Below are positions 12,600 through 25,200 of a DNA stretch of 64,000 nt, in pieces (the first letter of the stretch is position 1; each line of letters begins with the position of its first letter). Under the pieces are notes generated by a model. It worked only from the letters and a program-made list of their open reading frames with translations. It made no database searches and was not told where the DNA came from. A program made the position numbers and the translations under genes. The stretch spans positions 1 to 64,000 of the forward strand of contig JAOVVO010000104.1 in the NCBI GenBank assembly GCA_028564675.1, written 5' to 3'. This DNA comes from Onchocerca lupi. Taxonomy: Eukaryota > Nematoda > Chromadorea > Rhabditida > Onchocercidae.

Positions 12600-13720
12600 A
12601 TATGCTCGAGAATTAGAATGAAATTAATTTATACATTTTCATTGATATGATCACTGTCGCTATTTTCTAATATATTTTGCTTAGTATATTCAAATAATTC
12701 CAGAAAATGACAATCTATGTTGATAAATTGCAATGAAAATTGGATTTTTTAGTCAAAAAAAAAAAAAAAAAATTTCTTCATAATGTATAAATAAATAGAT
12801 AATGAATGTACTGATATTTTGAATTAGAAAAAAAAAAAATAAAACGAACTGAAAATATTTTCATACTATCTCAGATTTTACAAAGAAATTCGAAATTGCC
12901 GTATAATCTTATTTATGCTAAATTTATAATTTCAGAAGAACAGAATATCTATTGCAATGGTTGAAGAAACAAATCTGCAAATCATTATGATGAATTTTAA
13001 TTATAATTCATGATTGCTTTTTTTTTCTCATGCAAAATAAAAATGAAATTGTTTTACTGTTGAAATGAAAACTGACATCATCATTGTTATATTTTGAAAA
13101 AAAGATTTGAATTTTAAAAAGAAAAAAGGAAATGGTAAACTTCATCTCCTTTTATCTATTAGAAATAGTAGTACCTAAAAGATCACCTCTAACATTTTTT
13201 CCATGTTATTTCTTATTTTAGTTTTTCTTTTCGAATTAGTTGCATTATAAACAGGAAAACTTTTTCGATTTTTAATAAAAGATAATAATGTTTGTTTTAT
13301 CATTAGCGATTTTTTTTTTTTTGTAATTCTTTTACCCTAATTCTAAAATAGAACTGTCATTCATTCTGAATCTTTTTTCATTTGTAACTTTTATTCGATG
13401 AGATTCCGACTTAAAAACTTTCAATATTTTGCGATTATTCCGGAGAAAGACGAATTAGACGATACAGAAATCGAACAATTATTTACTTTTCACATTATTT
13501 GAAGAAATTTACCAATAAAAATTTTCAACTTCATAAAATCTTCCATACTTAACTCTTTCCTCCCAGATTGATATAAACGTTATCTGTCAAACTGATATTT
13601 CAAATAAAGGCAGCAATTGCAAGGAAAAAATTACTTCATTCATTGGACTTTCTTTCATTTCTTCGGGAATGAATTAGACATCATCTGAAATTACATAATT
13701 AGAACTACTTTGTTTAATAA
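12600..13720. other. AT-rich intergenic DNA, no gene seen
   Basis: This spacer between the tandem secreted-protein genes and Helitron derivative B has no ORF with a recognisable feature and only homopolymer runs. Confidence 0.6.
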
Positions 13721-13740
13721 TCTAAATAAATAAAAATGTA

Positions 13741-13785
13741 AATGTTTTATAAAGACAAACTCTTTGCTTGTCTTTATAAAACATT
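13741..13785. repeat. Perfect 18-bp inverted repeat (hairpin)
   Basis: AATGTTTTATAAAGACAA at 13741-13758 and its exact reverse complement at 13768-13785 flank a 9-nt loop. It lies 20 bp inside the 5' end of Helitron derivative B; the matching position in copy C has unrelated sequence, so the hairpin is specific to this copy. Confidence 0.95.
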
Positions 13786-14869
13786 GCAAGTTCTTCACCG
13801 ATGCTTCCAAATCTTGACATAACCTTGCATTCGAATAGGCGCGTGTTTTTATGTAAACATATCTTTTTTCACGTATCACTTCCGTGACAACTAAAAGGAG
13901 GGAGACTGCTGAATTTTTTGACTCCGCCCGCATCGCGTCTTCATAAGCGGACAGAATTTATTCACCAAGCCTACTTTCTACACCGACTGTAGCTACAGCT
14001 ACTCCCTGCAACATTTCAAGTTCTTCATCGATTGATTTGAAATTTTCACACCTCGTTGCATTCTAATAGGCGCGTGTTTTCAAATGAATAAGGCCAGTGA
14101 TTTGAGCTTTTCGTTTGTTTTTTGCTTTCTGAGAGATGTAATTCGTTTACTTTTTGATTTGTGGAAATGCAATTGCGTCGCAGAAATGTCGAGATCATGA
14201 TAGTATATGATGAAATGTTTCCTTCAAGCAATTTGTGGACTCTCTTCTAATATTAGGCTAATTTTACTTCTAATATTAGATCGTGTCTTGGATTGCCTCT
14301 TTGTCGTAAATGTTCAGTGTTCATTTTGACACAATGTTTCAAGTGTTGACCCATTGATTTGAAATTATGACACAACATTACATTCAGGTAGACACGTTGT
14401 TTTTGTATAGATGCATCTACTTTTTTTACCTGTCCCAACTGTAACAAGTAAAAGTAAATGAGCAGACTGAATCTATTAACCACGCTTATTTTCTGCAAAA
14501 TGGACGTGGTCTTCAGTATGTAACGTTTATTAGGCCCGGTAAAATATTCGCGTATTCCAGTGCAAGTTTTGCCAAAATTTCAAAGCAATAGATAAAAACT
14601 TTCGGAGGTTTAAGATTTTGAACAAACGAACATTTACGAATGTTAGTATCTTTTACTATCATATATAATTTTTTGCAGTAGCTACAGTTCAATAATTCAT
14701 TTGAACAATTTCCAATTCAACTTCCATCAAGATTTCCAAACACTAGATAAAAACTTTCGGAGTTTTAAGATTTTGAACAAGCGAACATTTACGATTGTTA
14801 GCATCTTTCAATACCATATTTTTGAGCAGTTTCGAATTCAATTTCAAATTCAGTCAAAAATAAATTTCG

Positions 14870-15165
14870 AGAATAGTTCGGATGCTATCAATCTGTCTTT
14901 AGTTCATCTAAATAGTGCCTCGCAGAGGAAGATCGAGCTTAGGTTTTCGTACTCATACAGCGAAAACACTGCGACGATTCACTACAAATCAAATAGAGGA
15001 AGACCGGGCATCACCGAATGAGCGGTCTATATCTGCACAGAAATGGACGAATAAAAAATGTTACACATCCACAAGTATTGAGAAATTAAACATACTAGAT
15101 GTGGGCAAAAACTTAAAGATGTCAGATTACTCCATAACAATAATTGTAAGCAAGAAATATTAAAG
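14870..15165 (+). pseudogene. Helitron Rep extreme N-terminus, fragment
   Basis: The frame from 14915 begins MPRRGRSSLGFRTHTAK, matching the basic MPRR...NLGRRT start common to Helitron Rep proteins of invertebrates, and is followed by EEDRASPNERS. The frame stays open only to 15163 and leaves the Rep pattern after about 45 residues. Related fragments sit in copies C (29187) and D (about 51850). Confidence 0.7.
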
Positions 15166-15172
15166 ATCAAGT

Positions 15173-15695
15173 GGCGCGACATAGTTCCAGAAAGACAAAA
15201 AACACGTTTACCACCAAAACGCTCCAATTCACAGATAAATGACAAAGGTCGAAATAGCAACAGCAACAGTCCGAATTTCCAAGGGTTTCAGTTCGACAGT
15301 TCAAGGCAATAAACAGTAGCCGACAATTCACTTGAATAGTATTCTTCTTTATCAGCGACAAAGAAAAGAATAACCCAGTGATCAATTTGCCTGGATGTTC
15401 TCTGATAATTGTTTTTTACGAAGAAATCACTCTTCATCAATTAATAAAACCTTTCTAAACAGCATTTATTTTTGGTTACACAAGACACAAAAAACCTTCT
15501 CACACCCATTGCTGACCTAGCCGAATCATAATAGCAAAAATCATTTCTAATCCAACCAGACTACATATCAAATTACAAAGCATCAAGTTTTTTTCCCCAA
15601 CATCTATTTATATTGATTAACTGGAGCCGGACAAGCGAAGCGTGGCCGGCCCTCATAGACTCGCTGGATCGGCTACACGAAGCATGGCAGAGTTC
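15173..15695. repeat. Inverted module and Helitron tail, partner at 3133-3865
   Basis: 15173-15583 pairs with the reverse complement of 3447-3865, and 15600-15695 pairs with the reverse complement of 3133-3215. The two copies are about 11.4 kb apart in opposite orientation and flank the tandem secreted-protein genes. Confidence 0.85.
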
Positions 15696-15699
15696 AAAT

Positions 15700-18335
15700 A
15701 GTATTGAATCAAAAGTTGAACTGACTCGTAATAGCTAATCTGGCAAAGTTATATAGAACGAACTAAATATAGAAATCGTTTATTTAATGTTTCAATTCAC
15801 GAAAGATATTAGAGCATGGACACGTTTTTAATTTAAAATCTGACTAGAATGTTTCATTTTCAATTTAAAATTTCAAATGCATTAAAAGTATTTCAATCAA
15901 AATTTGACTGATGGCAAAATTAAATTGAAAAATGAAATATGGTGTTTGAAATAAAACTAACTAACTTAGCTATATATTATTTCAAGGATTATAAAAAATG
16001 TAAGGAAATTCGAGCAAAACTACTGTTGAATAATAGATTTTTATAATTTCATCTACCAAAGTATTTAACGATTATTTTTGATTCTAAGTTATTATAATAT
16101 GCAACTGAAGTTATATAGTTTTTTTTTTAATGCATTAAAATTTCGTTAAAGCAATTCGTTAGCTGCCAAACTATTTTTTAATGACAAATAATATTGTTTT
16201 TCATTATACTTATAAGTTTTTTTCATTTAAAAATCGTTCAATTAACTGTTTCAATTTTTTCGTAGAATACTTTTTTCTGTCGAAAAATATTAGTTCTGCT
16301 TTCTTTTATTCACTTGTTTCTTTAATTTTGTCTTTATACGAATTCTTTCATTTTTTATGATGAAAATTTAGGATTTGAAGATTTGAAAAGAAAAATTTAG
16401 ATAAAATTTGAACGATTTTAACAAAATGTAATAGTACTATCATTTATTGTCTTGTTTTCATTAAAATAAAATTAACTATTAATTAGCGTATTATTATTAG
16501 AAAATAAATAATTTGTGTTGATGACAAGAAAGCATAAGTCATATAAATTACTTTTCCAAATAATCGCTGTAAGCGAAGCACAAAACCGTTAATATATTAA
16601 TATTTGAAAAAAAAAAAAAAGTGTTTCATTCAGATTTTCACTTCTTTCTGCAAAATCTACTATTCCACCAATAATAGCTCGATAAATTAAAAAGACTAAT
16701 ATAGTACATGATTCATTTAACAGGCTAAATAATAATTAGCTGTATCGAAACGATTAGTTACATTAACAATTGGAAAAATATTTTAAAATATACAAAAAAT
16801 CCAACATACGAAATTATAACTTCTATTTGCCATACAATTTGCATATATTTTATAATAATAGATAATCTTGGAATTATTTACGAAAAATTAAAGATAATAC
16901 ACAGTAATAGAATATCCATTAATTTAGCAAATGGTATCATTTAATAAATAGTACAAAAACATTACTTGTGAATGTTCAAATTCAATTAAATATTTTTCGT
17001 GGAAAAAATTATGACTGAAGAAAAAAATTTTGTTCCATTGGGAAATTTTTGTTAAAAAAAATTTTTAAAAAATAAAATCTTAATTTCAATTTTTTAATCC
17101 TTCTTTCATTCGTCATTTTTGAATGTTTCATAGAAAAAAAAAAAAAAAAAAAACAAAAAAATTTTAACAAATATTGAAATTTAAACTGGGAAAAAAGATT
17201 CACATAATATTTGGTTCTAAAAAATAAAAATAAATAAATAAAATGAATGAAGGTAATTCGTTAATTGTTGAAATGCACAAAATTTCATCAATTCTACATT
17301 GGAATGATTGCAAAATCGAGCATAAAAAAAAAATGTATAAATTAACTCTTTTGATGGAAATGTTACAATGAAGTGGGAAAAAAATAGACCAAATCAACAG
17401 CTTAATTAAATTAAAAAGAAAAAAGAAGAAAATGAAAATTTTGCAAATATATCATCTTGTCAAAGTCTTGTAATGAAGCGAAAATTGGTGAATTGAAAAC
17501 TTTTTAATTTGATTCTTCTGAACACTACTTCATTGAGATAATTTTAAGAATTGAAAGTTAATTTCTGATTTTCCATCCATGTAAAACTATATCGATATGT
17601 ATCAATGATAAATAATATACAATCAGCATAACTTCATCAGATTTTTGGATATTTAATGAAATTTTTTTTTTTTTTATTGTTTCTGATGAGATCATTTTAA
17701 CGATCAATTATTTCTGGATCGATGGAAACAAATCAAAAAAAAAAGAAAAGTTTCAATCGCTCAAAATTGCTTATCCACTGGATTAATTATTTTGTTTATC
17801 ATTCAATGATATATTAATCATAATTAAATGATTTGATTGCTATTTTATTTAAAAAAAGAAAAGAAATACAAAAATGAATGCGAGAATTTAATAAATTATA
17901 TTATATACATATGATAAATGCACGAATTAAAATATGCGTTTGGTATGCATTTTTAAAATTCCAAAATAAAAATATGAAGATTTAATATTATTGAAATCAA
18001 AATAAAACTAATACAGGAAATTTTAGATTTTTTACTGATTATTTCTGAATTATAAAAATTGTTTTAAAATATTTCCATTTGTAATATCTCATCAATAAAT
18101 TAATAGATCATTATGTTGGTATTATAAATTTAGCATCCAATAAATTTAAATTTTCAAAAAATTTATCTAATATTCCGAGATCCTAAATAGTAAGTTATGA
18201 AAATGATTCAATTGTTGTTTGAAGAAAAAATTTCAAATATTTAATCATCATATATACGATAACAACAAAGAAAAATAAATCGAAGAAGGTTAATGGAGTT
18301 TTTCCTTTTTCTTTTTTTTTTTTTTTTTTTTTTTC
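15700..18335. other. AT-rich intergenic DNA, 3' flank of the large gene
   Basis: No gene recognised. It contains A/T runs (for example near 17140 and 17660) and the 3' untranslated and downstream region of the minus-strand gene ending at 18336. I could not fix a polyadenylation site. Confidence 0.5.
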
Positions 18336-19202
18336 TTAATAAGGTCGATAATATCCTGGTGGTAGTCTAACTTCACCGTAGAAATTATTAGCATCCTGAG
18401 CATGTGAAATATATGATGGTCCATTAGAAGATCGTCGAGAAACTGGATGTCGAACGGATGGTGATGATAATTCTTCATGTTGCTGTACAGCAGATTTTGA
18501 AGCAACCTAAATGAAATCAAGTTTCAAACTTATTAAAAAAAATGATTTAAAACTGGTGAAAAAATTGGAAAAAAAGAAAATATTAAAAGAAGATAATTGT
18601 TTTATTTTTCAAAATATAAATATGTTTGCTATTAGCTATAATTGATTATACTTTGATTTATTTGATGATTATATATTTTTTATCATTATATAACATTGTT
18701 ACTTAATATGAAATTTTTATGTCGAGTTTAAATTTAATTATATAAAATCACAGTTATTTTAAGAAAGGAATTAATGCTTCAACCTTAGAGAACCATTCCT
18801 GATAGGTAGTTTCACCAACACCTTTTGGAATTTCTTCTAAAGTATTCGGTGATCCTTTACTAGTACCATTTTGCGAAGCAGTTGTTGCTTGCGAAAATTG
18901 TCTGCTATGTGTCGCATGATACGCTGCATTTTCGAAACCACCTTTTTTGCTATTTAATGGTGAAACAGCAACTAAATATATCATTATAAAAAAATTTTTT
19001 TTTTCATTCTTTTTTTCCGCAACAGAATTATTTAAACAATTTTTTTTTTTTGACTAGATAATTCTTTACAGACCAAAGTTTCAGCAACAAATAATAATTG
19101 CAAAAGTATAACAGTTATGAATTACTGTAATCAATTTTATTAAATCATACGATTATTATTGCATCCATATCCATTCATTGGATAATGTACGTTGTAGTTG
19201 TT
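18336..19202 (-). CDS. Exons 32-34: cytoplasmic tail with PPxY motif
   Basis: Residues 1619-1754. The tail is polar and rich in Ser, Asn and Gln, with segments GGFENAAYH, TTYQEWFSKVASK and a C-terminal LPPGYYRPY. PPGY (1747-1750) fits the PPxY pattern bound by WW domains of HECT ubiquitin ligases and related proteins. HPVSRRSS offers basophilic phosphorylation sites. The stop TAA is at 18338-18336. The ORF 18520-18290 in another frame is a shadow of the last exon. Confidence 0.9.
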
Positions 19203-22200
19203 CTGAAAAAAAAAAAAAACCAATAAGGCTAATAAGCAATGATATCATAATTAGAATTGATTTACTGATAAAAATTTAAGAATTATGCCATCGTATATTA
19301 GCGAATACTGTTATACCGATATAAACTTCCATTATTTCCAATTAATAATTCCATTTCTTTTGCATTAAATTATTATTATATTATTGTATATCATATGGTA
19401 GTTATTGATTTAAATAGTGCTAAGATTTATCTATAATATTTATTGATTGGAAATGAAATACTAGAAAAATACATTCGAATATTTCTTATAAACTCGATAG
19501 AAAAAGAAAAAACTAGCTTACGCAATTATCCGATCGAACTTTTCGTGAACGGCTAATGATGCAACAAACAAGAAATATTGCAGTAAGAAAGAGTGATACA
19601 CCGACACTTAGAATAATCCAATTTCCAATTTTATCTAATTGCTTTGATGATTCTGCAAATTGTATACGATATTGCATGAGCAAATCAAAAATAATACAAT
19701 CTGTACCGTAATATGCATTATAATAGTTAGTGCCGTATATACATTATAAGTTTTAGTACCATATGCATGTAAAAATTGATACGGTTAATACCGTACATGC
19801 ATCTTAAATTGATACGGTTGGTACCATATATGCACCTTGAATTGATGCGGTTAGTACTATATATGCATCATAAATAGATACAGTTAGTACCATATATACA
19901 TCATAAATTTTAATACCATATGCATGTAAAAATTGATACGATTGATATCGTATATGCATCTTAAATTGATACGATTCATACATATATGCATCCTAAACTG
20001 ATATGGTTGGTCATCTTAAATTGATAATTTTTTGTAGCTAATATAGATTAAGAAAATAAGAAGTTTGAAAATAATAAAAAAGAATGAGAATGGATTGAAA
20101 TAAAAATTAAATAATGAACCTTCCTTTGTTTTTCGTAAAACTACTGAGCCTATTTCCAGATGTAATGCTTCTGCTGATTGAAGTTTAATTTGCTGAAATA
20201 AAAATTTTTCATATATTGAAAATATAATAATATCAAATTTTTCCATCATTTTGTTTCCAAAAAATAGAAGTACAATCTCAAACAAAATTTATTTCATTCT
20301 TCTATTTTTTTTTTTTTTTTTTTTGTAGTTTGAAAAACAGATTAAGCAGAATAATACAAATGTTGACATGAAAATAATTTCCAAAATTCAACCTCATTCA
20401 AATATTCCTTCACTTCATGATCGGTTGGTAAAGGATCATCTTTTGAGAAAAGCGTCATGAAAGCTAATATACTTCCTTCTCTGTAATTTGCATATATTCA
20501 CAAATTTAACAAGAATTAATTAAATTTTTTAGTGCATTCCTAATTTATCAAAAGTGATAATTCAAAATTGCACCCTACACAATTTTTGTTGATTAAATTT
20601 GACTATTTAAAACAGAAAAGAAAGTCCGAACTAATTATTATAAATAATATCTATTTTTATATATCACATTTCAGAATTATTTATTGATTGTACATTTGTT
20701 AAATTTCACGATAATCATTAAGATCAATTCCGTTGATTTATCTTCAAATAACTTATCTTCACATATGATCAAATGTTAAACTTGGCCACATATAATTTTC
20801 TCGTCTACTAAACCGATATCAGTCCTCTTGGCTTTCAATTTATCCTCTTTAGTCTCTCGAAAGATTAAAAGTCTTTTCCTTTTGTATTTATTTGGTAAAA
20901 TTTATTTGAATTGCTTACTTGAACTTTTTGATTTCAATTACCCTCATTTCCGGGAATTTCGTTTTCACCATTGCATTAACCTAAAAATTTTGAATTTCAC
21001 AGTTTCCACTTTCAAACAAGAATTCTAAAATAATATTAATATGTCAAAAATAATATCATCTTAAAAAAGAATTGATAAATTCACCTCATTGATCACTTCA
21101 GCAGCTAAGTGATGAAATTCTGGAGTATTTCGATTGGCAAAAGATGGATTCCAATCTCGATTTAAAATACGCATCAACACATCAAATGTAACCTAAAAAT
21201 ATTCGAAACTTTGAAATTTATGAATTTTTTAAAATTGATAAAAATCGATTCTTTTATGTTGATTTACCATTTAAACCATTCAATTTCATTTTCTAATCTT
21301 TATGCGTTATTCTATATTTTATGAATGCAATCTCAATTTTTGTAAATTTATATTTACTTAATTTGCTAGTGTTTTAAATGGCGTGTTTTAAATATTTAAA
21401 AAACTAATTTATGGGTAATTTTCTCTTTCTCTTTTTTTCTTAAAAAAAGCAGATATTACGTGATTTTAGGATATATATTCCAAATATCTTTATCAAATTA
21501 AATTAATGAAAATCTCAACAAACTTACACTTTCAGTAGTAATCGATTCTTCCGGCAAGATAGATGCTTTATGAAGTGGTTCATTTTGAGGCAATTTTTTA
21601 TCTGCCAAATTATTGCCACATAATGTTGGACAAATTTTCGTTCCAGATGAAATCGGAGCTACTTCATGTTTATGAATTTCATTTGTTTCTACAAATAAAA
21701 AAATGTAATATTCTGAGAAACAAAAAATTTCATCAATAATTTCAGGATATTGCAAATATCATAAATATTGAAAATAATTAAATTGATCATTTTTTAAGAT
21801 AATAAAAAAAGAAAGTAAAATGATTTACGTTTGAAATCAGATTTAGAGCTAAAAAAAGTTTAGAATTTTAAAATTTACGATATTTTAGAAAACCATTCTA
21901 GATTAAAACTTACCCATATTTATTTCACCACCATTAACTGGATATAAGAAATAAATACATTGATTAATCGATATATCATTCTCATCGTTAGATACTAAAT
22001 AACGTGAGAAATTAGCATATATTCGACCTTGATCATACATTGTTCGAATATCAAACAAATCTTGTTCAGTATCTACTTTTGGTCGACTGTAACCTGGTGA
22101 AAACATATCCAAAACTTTGATCATTCCTTCCTGTAATCCAATTCTAATTTCATTTTTTAAATCCATTACTTATTTTCTTATCATAAAATTTTGTACATAT

Positions 22201-25200
22201 TAAATGATATGAATAAAAATAAAGATACATATCATTTTAAAAGCTAAAAACAATAGCAAATGATTGTTATGAAAAGATATCATAAATTATCATTGGATAA
22301 ATCTATTACAATTTCAATGCATCGAAATTTAAAAACTTGAAATATTATTTCACGTGATAATATTTGTGATAATTATGATAAAATATCCAAGCTTTTTTCA
22401 TAGAGATCTCTCGCTTCTGATAATTCCTTTTTTTTTGTTTAGAATTAAATCCAGAATTTGTTAAAATTAAATCAACTTATGATTACTATTTAGAAAAAAA
22501 TTTGAACGAGCAGATGCACACTTTTCAGATTATTAAAAAAGTTAAATTCAAAACTACGCTATTAGATGTCATTTAGAAGATGAAAAGTTATTATTATAAT
22601 ACTTACTATAATTTAGCTAATTAGAACAATAATTAATGAAAATTTTATTTATTGATAATTTTAAATTTAATTTTTATTTAAAACTTACATCCATTACATT
22701 GACACTGATAATATCTGAATGCGCCATCGATCCATCATATGAAAAGCCTATACCAGTCCAATGATAAGTTGGAATTGTTGCTGATAACGAGAATGAAATT
22801 TTTTTCCCATCAGTCCACCAACTTATCTTATAGGTACATTTTTCATTCGTACAGTTAACCGGATATGAATAATTACCGGAACATTCGCTTTTCTGGCTAA
22901 TCTTTTGTAATTGCATTGATTCATCTTTCTTATCATCTGCAACTTTTTTCTCGAATTTTAGATATTATTATCATCTTAATATTCAATATTATTTATTTCA
23001 TCTTAAAATGATTGCTATTAGCTTGAGTTATTTAAAAAAAAAAAAAAAAAAGAAAAAGAGAGTGAAAATTATACATTTTGAATGATTTAATTATATCAAT
23101 TCGTATCAAATTATTACAATTAGTCATCTATTATACCGATATAAACTACCAGAAGTACAAGTAATAAATAGATTTATATACTTGCAAATACTCAACATAC
23201 AATAATGGAAGTTATTTAATTACTGAATAATTTAGACAATGTATAAATAAAAAAATTATCGATTCATTAAAATTTGAAGAATTTGTAAAAATTGATAAAA
23301 TACGAACCGAAGAAATTGATAATTAACTCTCCTCGATTATTTTCGTTATTTGAAAACGAAATTTTTGTTTGCTCCAAAATATCCTTAAATTTGTTTTGAA
23401 CAAGAAAAGTTTACTAAATAAGCTTTAACATTTAATAAATAAATTAAGCGAAATCAATCAATATATTTTTTTATGAATGCATATATAAAATAATATATCT
23501 GAAAATAATTAAGCGAAATCTAATGAAAAGAAAAAAAGCTGGGAAAATGAAATTTTTGATTTTTTTGAAATTTTACCTGAGAGACAGATTCTTCAGATAT
23601 TGGCGCAAATTTCCCACCTTTCGCCCAAATTACGGTAGTTTCCTTTGGTGATATTGTTCGATCGGCTTGATCAGATGCTTAAAGGAAAGCATATATCTGC
23701 GGAAATTTCTCACAAATATTGAATATAGAAATAATTATTATCGATTCAATTTACCTATTTTTTTTCTCTAAAATAGATGAAATATATGGCGGCATCAGAA
23801 GTATTGCAGAAACCAAAAAAAAAAAAAAAAAAAATATCAAAAATTAATTTACTTTTATGATATTAATTTATTATAAAATGCATGATATTTATAATATCAT
23901 TCTTTGTACTAATTATTCCTACCTTCTAAAGGTTTCCTAAAAATGACCGTAGTAATGCCATCCTGTTGATAAGCAGTTGCTGAAGTTAATGAATCTTGTC
24001 CACCAAAATATTCATCCAGTAATGGTGTAAGTTGTGAAAACGAATAATAATCTCGTACATTTGATATGTCATCATCATCATTTATCAATCCTATCACCAT
24101 ATCAAGACAATCCATTGAATGTTCCACTATAAAATATTTTATTAATTGAAAAATTTAATTTAAAAATTATTTTGAAAATGTTGTTGATTTGAATTTATGA
24201 ATTTTTAACTTTAAAAAAACATTACGAAATTTACTTTCATCATTTTCCTCTTCCCTTAATTGCTGCACAGTTGAATCTGGTATCGATACTTCTGTTACAG
24301 ATGCAGGCAATAATTCGGATTCTGGTTTAGATACGAATATTTGAGCAGTTGAATCGACAGAAAGAAGATCTGATGGATCTAATTCTAATTCCAATGAATC
24401 TAATGACTTCTGCTCCATACTTTCTGATGGATTCGATGCATTCACTGAAACAGGCAACAGAGTTAATTAAGAAATGGCACTCATTAAAAACTGATGAAGG
24501 AATATTTCGTCTTTTATTAATTCATCGATTGAGTTTGTGAATTACTTCAAAGTTCAGAATTACCTCAAACTTTGAAGTAATATCAATTACAATGAGAAGT
24601 TGCTTGATTTTAATTTTAAGTGATAAATGGTTCGATGATTTTCCATCTTTCAACTTCAAAAACTTTTCCTTAATTGCAAAATTTCATCCTGGCATTAAAA
24701 ATTTCGGAATCTTTTTTTTTGAAAAAATCTTTTTAATTCCTAAGATATATCTATCTTGGGCCTTCATAATGTCATTATTACTTATCAAATCACTTCAAAA
24801 TAATTGTATTCAAATTTACAATAAAAATTGCAAATGAAACATTGATAAATTTATACAATTTTAGAAATATGCATTGATAAATTTCTATGATATTAGGAAT
24901 ATAAATTCTACTTAAATTTCAAAATATTCAATTATTGTAAATTTGTGCTTATTCATATTTCAATTTTTCATATATTTCAAATATAGTCTAATATATTTAT
25001 GATACAAATAATACATACCATTATCAATTCCTAAAAAAGGATCGAATTGAATATCGAATGGATCTTGTGATTGTCGTTTTCGACGATTTCGAACTGCTTG
25101 TGGTCCATCATTGGAAGCAATTGATATGCCATTCTGTGAAATTTTCAATCATTTCACTCTAATTAATTTAAATTATTTTAACAAAGCTTAAGGAATTATA

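Larger units (their letters stand above)
9050..12600. repeat. Tandem gene duplication, two diverged units
   Basis: About 9050-10900 and 10970-12600 are homologous along promoter, exons, introns and 3' flank. Examples: TTAAGAAGTCGATTAATTTG upstream of copy 1 against TTAAGAAATCGACC upstream of copy 2; the pre-ATG motif ATCAACAAATGGG in both; and GATTCTCAAATTCATTGCA after exon 3 of copy 1 against GATTCCCAAATTCATTGCA after copy 2. Many indels in noncoding parts mean the duplication is not recent. Each unit carries one small secreted-protein gene. Confidence 0.9.
13721..15695 (+). mobile_element. Helitron derivative B
   Basis: It starts TCTAAATAAATAAAAATG at 13721 after host A, the same TC start as copies C and D. 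Then come two related subterminal blocks (13780-13860 and 14020-14080, each with GCATTCNAATAGGCGCGTGTTTT-like sequence), a Rep N-terminal fragment at 14915, an inverted module shared with copy A (15173-15583), and a GC-richer tail at 15620-15695 (GCCGGACAAGCGAAGCGTGG, then GGATCGGCTACACGAAGC). The tail matches the reverse complement of 3133-3205. It carries no complete transposition protein. Confidence 0.8.

Noticed and set aside
15027..15385. Minus-strand ORFs rich in Cys and Leu
   Set aside because: They fall in the inverted Helitron module; the equivalent ORF in the partner copy (3699-3884) has different frame breaks, so no coding constraint is seen.
18290..18520. Minus-strand ORF over the last exon of the large gene
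   Set aside because: It is another frame of exon 34 and reads into a poly(T) run; the phase from exon 33 supports the frame ending PPGYYRPY.
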